Source: Pseudomonadota bacterium (GTDB lineage: Bacteria; SAR324; XYD2-FULL-50-16; JAHJRI01). Taken from it: a stretch of DNA of 10,983 nucleotides. The notes under the pieces were generated by a model that was not told where the DNA came from, did not search any database, and worked only from the letters and a program-made list of their open reading frames with translations. Positions 7,066-10,983 of the stretch are shown here, one piece after another; position 1 is the stretch's first letter; each line of letters begins with the position of its first letter. The DNA lies in the NCBI GenBank assembly GCA_022360105.1, contig JAKSDL010000289.1, positions 1 to 10,983 of the forward strand, written 5' to 3'. Both the position numbers and the translations under genes were made by a program.

Positions 7066-7497
7066 ATGAATATTGAAAAGATGATAATTGAAGACTTTGA
7101 ACCAATAAACCAGCTTTGGAGCGACTGTCATGGGATAACTCTTCGTGCCATAGACGATTCGCGAGAGGGTATTGCGAGGTTCCTGAATAGAAATCCTCAT
7201 AATAATTTTATCTGCAGAATTAAAGGTCGAATTGTTGGTGCCATTCTTTGTGGTCATGATGGACGAAAGGGATTCATCTACCACACAGTCGTCGATAAAG
7301 CCTATCGGAATAAAGGGATAGCGAAACAACTCGTAAACGCAGCAGTAAGTTCATTAAAGGAGGAAGCCATTACCAAAGTGGCTTTATTGGTCAACGCTGA
7401 TAATCCATCCGGTAATACCTTTTGGGAATCCCTTGGCTTTGATTTTCATGATGACCTGAACTATCGAATTCTAACCCTAGACGAACGCAATCTTTAA
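7066..7497 (+). CDS. GNAT family N-acetyltransferase
   Basis: A 143-residue protein of the GCN5-related acetyltransferase fold, resembling small YpeA-like members; it would transfer an acetyl group from acetyl-CoA to an unknown amine or protein N-terminus. The N-terminal strand and helix are MNIEKMIIEDFEPINQLW. The central strand is RIVGAILCGHDG (~55-66). The acetyl-CoA-binding motif A is VVDKAYRNKGIAKQLV (~75-90), with the pyrophosphate loop RNKGIA at 81-86. The C-terminal NPSGNTFWESLGF (~113-125) is the usual motif B end. I chose ATG 7066 because GAGAG lies a few bases upstream and the length fits; a TTG at 7051 would add five residues. It is flanked by two apparently truncated leftward reading frames, and its final codons overlap the end of one of them, suggesting that it arrived by, or survived, a rearrangement. 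The substrate cannot be predicted. Confidence 0.87.
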   Translation: MNIEKMIIEDFEPINQLWSDCHGITLRAIDDSREGIARFLNRNPHNNFICRIKGRIVGAILCGHDGRKGFIYHTVVDKAYRNKGIAKQLVNAAVSSLKEEAITKVALLVNADNPSGNTFWESLGFDFHDDLNYRILTLDERNL

Positions 7498-7665
7498 AAA
7501 CCAACGCATCAAGGTTGAACCTGCTTCTTCGGCTGCAAAGTAAAGTTCTTTGCCGGTTTCATCGGAAATCAGATACTTATTTTTGGTTTCAAACCCTGTT
7601 AGAATTTCACCCCATTCTTTTTTTTGATTAACTATGAGACTACTGATTGAAGCTAAACTTTCCAT
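7477..7665 (-). pseudogene. Truncated phospholipid-scramblase-like protein (N-terminal fragment)
   Basis: A 62-residue leftward frame begins at ATG 7665, with a G-run (reverse complement of CCCCCCC) about 6 nt upstream. The protein contains QKKEWGEILTGFETKNKY (~14-31), then a D-x-x-G turn, ELYFAAEEAGS and LMRWFLK. From memory, this matches the first strands of bacterial phospholipid-scramblase-related (LURP/Tubby-like fold) proteins, which are normally close to 190-200 residues. Similarity appears to run to RWFLK and then stop: the next codons, IAFV and a stop, are antisense to the 3' end of the GNAT gene. About two thirds of the expected protein is missing, so I call it a remnant. It could also be a divergent short protein that is still translated. 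The family assignment rests on motif memory without a search. Confidence 0.55.
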
Positions 7666-7683
7666 GAATACCCCCCCACAACT

Positions 7684-7709
7684 AGAACTGAAGCCAATTC
7701 TGTTTTTTT
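7684..7709 (+). terminator. Weak rightward terminator candidate
   Basis: AGAACTG (7684-7690) pairs with CAATTCT (7695-7701) with one mismatch around AAGC, followed by GTTTTTTT. This is intrinsic-terminator geometry in the rightward direction, 187 nt past the GNAT stop. The stem is short and AT-rich, so termination would be inefficient. Confidence 0.25.
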
Positions 7710-7749
7710 ACTATAGAGGTAAATGTAAACTATTCGCCCAAGAAAAAAT

Positions 7750-8160
7750 CTATTCAAAATAACTTAAATATTCTTTAGGAATTTGTTGTTTGTCAACCTC
7801 GAACAATTCGATCAGAACATCGTCCGGGGCCGGAACCATGATATATTTCCAAAATCCCAAATCCACAAAGTCTTTTTTAAAACGAACACCAAACGATTGA
7901 AGTCTTTCGATATGAGCCCCAAGGTTATCGGTCTGGATACCAAAATGATGGATAGATCCTCGCAGACTGTTTTTGGGAGGCTGGTCGTAAAAATGTAATC
8001 GACCCTTTCCAATGGTCATAAAGACGTTTCTGGCACCGGCAAATTCAGCATCTAAAACGACCTGTCCACCAAAATTCTCTTTATAGAAGTTCAGACTGCT
8101 TTCCAGATCTGTTGCAAAAATGTGTACATGATGAATGTGGCTGGTAATGAGAGCCGCCAT
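7750..8160 (-). CDS. VOC (glyoxalase/bleomycin resistance/dioxygenase) family protein
   Basis: A 136-residue single-module vicinal-oxygen-chelate protein; members are metal enzymes acting on aldehydes, thiol conjugates or aromatics, or binding small toxic compounds. The module shows its two beta-alpha-beta-beta-beta units: ITSHIHHVHIFATDLE with SLNFYKENFGG at the start, and GSIHHFGIQTDNL with LIELFEV at the end. Likely metal ligands are H11 (HHVHIF), H72 (SIHHFGI) and E118 (IELFE); the fourth ligand would come from the partner subunit. I chose ATG 8160 because AGGGGG lies 5 nt upstream. A TTG at 8202 would extend the protein and overlap the oxyR stop but lacks a ribosome site. It lies 38 nt after oxyR on the same strand, so it is probably the last gene of the ahpC-ahpF-oxyR transcript and may detoxify a peroxide-related electrophile. 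That role is inference; the substrate is unknown. Confidence 0.88.
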   Translation of the reverse strand: MAALITSHIHHVHIFATDLESSLNFYKENFGGQVVLDAEFAGARNVFMTIGKGRLHFYDQPPKNSLRGSIHHFGIQTDNLGAHIERLQSFGVRFKKDFVDLGFWKYIMVPAPDDVLIELFEVDKQQIPKEYLSYFE

Positions 8161-8198
8161 GATTCCCCCTGTATTAAGATGATGAAGTAACATCCGTA

Positions 8199-9143
8199 TC
8201 AAATACTGACAACATCGATCTGTTGTTTTTTCAGTGATTTAATCTGCTTTGGCAGGTGCAGTAAAATACTTGTTTCAAGAGCGTTAATTATGTTTTCCTT
8301 CATGAAGCTTCGACTGTAGACGAGACTCACCTCCCTGGTAGGAATCGGCTGTTTGAATGTTTTGACATGCTCTTTCACTTCTTTTTCGGAAAGCTCATCA
8401 ACAGCCAATTGGGGCAACAGGGTAAACCCTGAATTGGTTTTAACCAGTTTGATCAAGGTCTCCAGGTTTCCGCTTTCGAAACGTATTGTCGGCAAAGCGC
8501 AATTCCTATCAGTTGAGCAGATATTTAATACCTGGTCCCGAAAACAATGGCCTTCAGACAAAAGCCATACATCGTCAGTGTCCAGATCGGACGCTGATAT
8601 CTGTTTCTTTTTGGCTAAGGGATGGTTCTGATGCAGATAGCAATAAAATGGTTCGTAAAACAGATGTCTTTCTATCAAACGATCGTCTTCAAGCGGGGTC
8701 ACCAGCAGGCCTGCATCGATCTCGTCGTTTAGCAGCAATTTGATAATATCTTCAGTTTTGTACTCATTGATATTGAGATGGACATTTGGGTAGGTATCAC
8801 TGAAATGGCCTATAAAAAGAGGGATCACATAGGAAGCCAGGGTAGGGATTACTGCCAGTTCAAAATCGCCATTGGGTTCGATGGTTTTCTCATTGGCAAT
8901 TGTTTTTAGTTTCTTGTGCTCGTGAATGATGATTTTGGCCTGTTTGATGATTTCCCGGCCAACATCGGTGGTCAATATGGGCTTTTTGGATCGATCAAAA
9001 ATAACGATATCCAACTCTTCTTCCAACTTCTGGATCTGGGCAGAAAGGGAAGGCTGGGAAACATGGCATTCCCTGGCAGCTTTCCCAAAATGCTGTTCTT
9101 TGTCCACAGCCAGCAAGTATTCCAGTTGGGTAATCGTTGTCAT
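8199..9143 (-). CDS. oxyR: Hydrogen peroxide-sensing LysR-type regulator OxyR
   Basis: A 314-residue LysR-family regulator. Residues 1-60 form the winged helix-turn-helix (QLEYLLAVDKEQHFGKAARE, CHVSQPSLSAQIQKLEEEL), close to the OxyR version. The ligand domain carries the OxyR redox signature EGHCFRDQVLNIC: C200 and C209 are 9 residues apart, exactly as C199 and C208 of E. coli OxyR, with the conserved H, R and D around the peroxidatic cysteine. IPTLASYVIP (~99-108) includes the residue equivalent to E. coli T100 (T101 here), and SGFTLLPQLAV is the usual C-terminal subdomain block. A functional peroxide switch through a C200-C209 disulfide is therefore expected. The gene begins 27 nt after ahpF on the same strand, without a strong ribosome site, suggesting coupling. 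As ahpCF is a classical OxyR target, this implies autoregulation; the promoter and any OxyR site lie outside the window. Confidence 0.93.
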   Translation of the reverse strand: MTTITQLEYLLAVDKEQHFGKAARECHVSQPSLSAQIQKLEEELDIVIFDRSKKPILTTDVGREIIKQAKIIIHEHKKLKTIANEKTIEPNGDFELAVIPTLASYVIPLFIGHFSDTYPNVHLNINEYKTEDIIKLLLNDEIDAGLLVTPLEDDRLIERHLFYEPFYCYLHQNHPLAKKKQISASDLDTDDVWLLSEGHCFRDQVLNICSTDRNCALPTIRFESGNLETLIKLVKTNSGFTLLPQLAVDELSEKEVKEHVKTFKQPIPTREVSLVYSRSFMKENIINALETSILLHLPKQIKSLKKQQIDVVSI

Positions 9144-9170
9144 CCGGTTTGGTTGTAAAAGGTCAATTGA

Positions 9171-10724
9171 TCAGGCAGATACGAGTACCTGCTCTTCAAA
9201 TGCAGTCAGCGCAGCCTTGGCACCTTCTCCCATACTCACAACAATCTGTTTGTAAGGTACAGTAGTTACATCGCCTGCCGCATAAACTCCTTTTACACTG
9301 GTTCTGCATTTATCATCAACGACAATCTCACCAAAGCGGTTGGTTTCCACAACATCTTTAATAAAAGAACTGTTTGGCAGCAAACCAATCTGCACAAAAA
9401 CGCCGTCCAATTCCTTCGTCCTTATGTCATTGGATTCCCTATCCTTGTACTCCAAACCGGTCACCTTTTCACCATTGCCAATCACCTCAGTCGTTTGAGC
9501 ATTTCTAACGATTGTGACATTGTCCATAGACTCTAATTTATCTATCAACACCTGGTCAGCCTTGAGTTCAGGCAGAAATTCGAAGACAGTCACCGATTTT
9601 ACAATACCGGCCAGATCGATTGCAGCTTCAATACCGGAATTGCCACCACCGATAACCGCGATATCCTTGCCTTTGTAAAAAGGACCATCACAATGCGGAC
9701 AGAAAGCGACGCCTCGACCGATATATTCTTTCTCACCCGGAATATTCAATTCCCGCCACTTGGCGCCGGTTGCCACGATTACAGACTTTGCAGTCAGGAA
9801 TTCACCGCTATTGAGTTCCAGCTTATTAAGCCCTTCAACTGAAATCCGGTCCAGTTTTCTATGCTCCAAAACCTGAATATCGTATGCTTCTATGTGTTTA
9901 AACAACTTAGCGGAAAGTTCAGGACCCTCCGTATAAGGCACGGATATCAGGTTTTCAATGCCTTTGGTATCCTTGACCTGTCCACCAATCTTTTCGGCAA
10001 TAATGACGGTTTTCAGTCCTTTTCTGGCAGAATAGATAGCGGCCGAAGCACCGGCAGGACCGCCACCGATGACAGCCACGTCAAACTCCCCCAAGTCAAC
10101 AGGCTCCTTGGGAATGTCGCTGTTTAGTCCAAAATACTTCTCAAGTTTCTCAAGCAGCCGCGGTAAATCTGATCGACCTGAACTGACAAGATTTTTGCCA
10201 TCCATGACACTGGGTACTCCCTGGATGCCCAGGGACTCTGTTTCGTCCCTAAAAAAGAACCCATCCGCCATTTCATGGACAAAATCCTCGTTGTAAATGG
10301 CCATGATATTAAGAGCCTGAACCACTTCCGGACAGTTTTCACAAGAAAGCGAAACAAAGGTTTTCAGATGGATTGGACCTTTAAGGTTTTGAATGCGTTT
10401 AATAATTCCCTGATCAGGTAGTTTTCCCTTGTGATCAGTATTCAAAATTGCCAATACCAGGGATGTAAACTCATGTCCCCCGGGAATACCGCTAAACCGG
10501 ATGCCTGCCGGTTCTCCGTTTCGAACAATTTCAAAATAGGGAACGCTCGACTCATCACCTGTTGAGCGCACCGAGATTTTATCGGATGTTGAAGCAACCT
10601 CATTCAACATGTCCCATAATCGTTCCTGTTCTTTGTGGTCACATTTGTCATGAACCAGCTCGATGTTTCCTTCCAGAGGCTGGAATACAGTCTTTAGCTG
10701 GTCGACTATTTGTTTATCAAGCAT
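9171..10724 (-). CDS. ahpF: Alkyl hydroperoxide reductase subunit F (NADH:peroxiredoxin reductase)
   Basis: A flavoprotein of 517 residues that passes electrons from NADH through FAD and two disulfides to the peroxiredoxin AhpC. Numbering from the upstream ATG, the tandem thioredoxin-like N-terminal domain carries its redox pair in SLSCENCPE (C129 and C132, as in E. coli AhpF). The FAD-binding GGGPAG is at 221-226, the CPHC disulfide centre at C343-C346 (AFCPHCDGPF), and the NADH-binding GGGNSG at 360-365. The C-terminal FAD motif is VYAAGDVTTVPYKQ. All redox residues are present and the length is typical. Two adjacent ATGs exist (10727 and 10724). AGGAGG ends 1 nt before the first and 4 nt before the second, and the family commonly starts MLD, so I prefer 10724. 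It follows ahpC after 67 nt containing a hairpin and precedes oxyR by 27 nt. Confidence 0.95.
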   Translation of the reverse strand: MLDKQIVDQLKTVFQPLEGNIELVHDKCDHKEQERLWDMLNEVASTSDKISVRSTGDESSVPYFEIVRNGEPAGIRFSGIPGGHEFTSLVLAILNTDHKGKLPDQGIIKRIQNLKGPIHLKTFVSLSCENCPEVVQALNIMAIYNEDFVHEMADGFFFRDETESLGIQGVPSVMDGKNLVSSGRSDLPRLLEKLEKYFGLNSDIPKEPVDLGEFDVAVIGGGPAGASAAIYSARKGLKTVIIAEKIGGQVKDTKGIENLISVPYTEGPELSAKLFKHIEAYDIQVLEHRKLDRISVEGLNKLELNSGEFLTAKSVIVATGAKWRELNIPGEKEYIGRGVAFCPHCDGPFYKGKDIAVIGGGNSGIEAAIDLAGIVKSVTVFEFLPELKADQVLIDKLESMDNVTIVRNAQTTEVIGNGEKVTGLEYKDRESNDIRTKELDGVFVQIGLLPNSSFIKDVVETNRFGEIVVDDKCRTSVKGVYAAGDVTTVPYKQIVVSMGEGAKAALTAFEEQVLVSA

Positions 10725-10745
10725 CATTCCTCCTCACAAATTTGG

Positions 10746-10784
10746 TTTTTTGGGGTAACCCTTTACGGGGTGACCCCCAAAAAA
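10746..10784 (-). other. ahpC-ahpF intercistronic hairpin
   Basis: A long stem with TTTTTT and GGGGT then ACCC on the left arm (10746-10761) and GGGT then ACCCC and an A-run on the right arm (10768-10784), around a 6-nt loop. There is one internal A/G mismatch and one bulged C. On both strands the U's lie 5' and the A's 3' of the stem, the opposite of an intrinsic terminator. It lies between the ahpC stop and the ahpF ribosome site. It may protect the ahpC mRNA end or be a processing site, giving more AhpC than AhpF; this is inference. Confidence 0.6.
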
Positions 10785-10791
10785 ACTTTAA

Positions 10792-10983
10792 TTAAATCTT
10801 GCCGACCAGGTCTAATCCAGGCTTCAGAGTGGCTGCTCCCTCTTCCCATTTTGCCGGACAGACTTCATTCGGATTTGCTGCAATGTATTGAGCAGCTTTT
10901 ACTTTTCTCAACAACTCATCGGCGTTTCGTCCGATACCGTTGTCATTTACCTCGGCCAGCTTGATCTTTCCTTCCGGATTCAC
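10792..10983 (-). CDS. ahpC: Alkyl hydroperoxide reductase subunit C, peroxiredoxin (C-terminal part)
   Basis: The last 63 residues of a typical 2-Cys peroxiredoxin of the AhpC type, which reduces hydrogen peroxide and organic peroxides using electrons from AhpF. The fragment contains [20 protein letters not shown], the helix [16 protein letters not shown], and the resolving cysteine in [10 protein letters not shown], followed by the C-terminal tail ending LVGKI. The N-terminal thioredoxin-fold part with the peroxidatic cysteine lies beyond the window edge. The first visible codon (GTG) is almost certainly an internal valine, not a start. ahpF follows 67 nt downstream on the same strand, making an ahpC-ahpF-oxyR cluster. 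Family and partner are certain from the resolving-cysteine block and the context. Confidence 0.93.
   Translation of the reverse strand: MNPEGKIKLAEVNDNGIGRNADELLRKVKAAQYIAANPNEVCPAKWEEGAATLKPGLDLVGKI

Noticed and set aside
7066..7329. Extension of the leftward 6907 frame across the GNAT gene (140 codons in all)
   Set aside because: The part opposite GNAT has antisense-like composition and no motifs; only the ~50 codons left of 7062 look protein-like.
8926..9255. 109-codon rightward frame opposite oxyR
   Set aside because: It is antisense to the well-supported oxyR and the ahpF 3' end, with no family motifs.
1..10983. CRISPR arrays, tRNA or rRNA genes, insertion-sequence transposases, toxin-antitoxin pairs or phage genes
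   Set aside because: I looked for regularly spaced repeats, RNA gene signatures and transposase motifs on both strands and saw none.

Overview
The window looks like chromosomal DNA of a Gram-negative bacterium with moderate GC content, plausibly a proteobacterium or Desulfobacterota (delta-type) species. The grounds are a complete aapJQMP general L-amino acid ABC transporter, a sigma-54 enhancer-binding regulator paired with a textbook -24/-12 promoter, and an ahpC-ahpF-oxyR peroxide-defence cluster. The taxonomic assignment is inference; there is no rRNA or other phylogenetic marker.

Left part (1-2340). A sigma-54-dependent activator, cut by the window edge, is transcribed leftward from 1359. 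It has an unassigned N-terminal sensor region, a PAS domain and an AAA+ domain. An unusually long divergent spacer of about 980 bp follows. It holds two strong perfect-stem hairpins, several dyads, a 12-bp inverted repeat that places the same word in both divergent leaders, and a near-perfect sigma-54 promoter (2000-2015) pointing rightward.

Centre (2341-6919). aapJ, aapQ, aapM and aapP form one rightward operon: periplasmic binding protein, two permeases and an ATPase. The aapJ-aapQ gap of 202 nt is packed with stem-loops. The last three genes are 1 nt apart or overlap by 1 nt. aapQ starts with GTG and aapM with TTG. The simplest model is that the divergent sigma-54 activator, or another one, drives this operon through a leader of about 315 nt.

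Junction (6907-7750). A small rightward GNAT acetyltransferase lies between two apparently broken leftward reading frames. On its right is the first ~60 codons of a phospholipid-scramblase-like gene. On its left is a ~50-codon C-terminal fragment of an unrecognised protein whose stop overlaps the end of aapP. This looks like a rearrangement scar.

Right part (7750-10983). A leftward cluster reads ahpC (3' end only), ahpF, oxyR, then a VOC/glyoxalase-fold protein. AhpF and AhpC form the NADH-driven peroxide reductase. OxyR retains both redox cysteines at the exact 9-residue spacing and probably controls its own operon. The VOC protein is a possible detoxification partner. A long hairpin of non-terminator polarity separates ahpC from ahpF.
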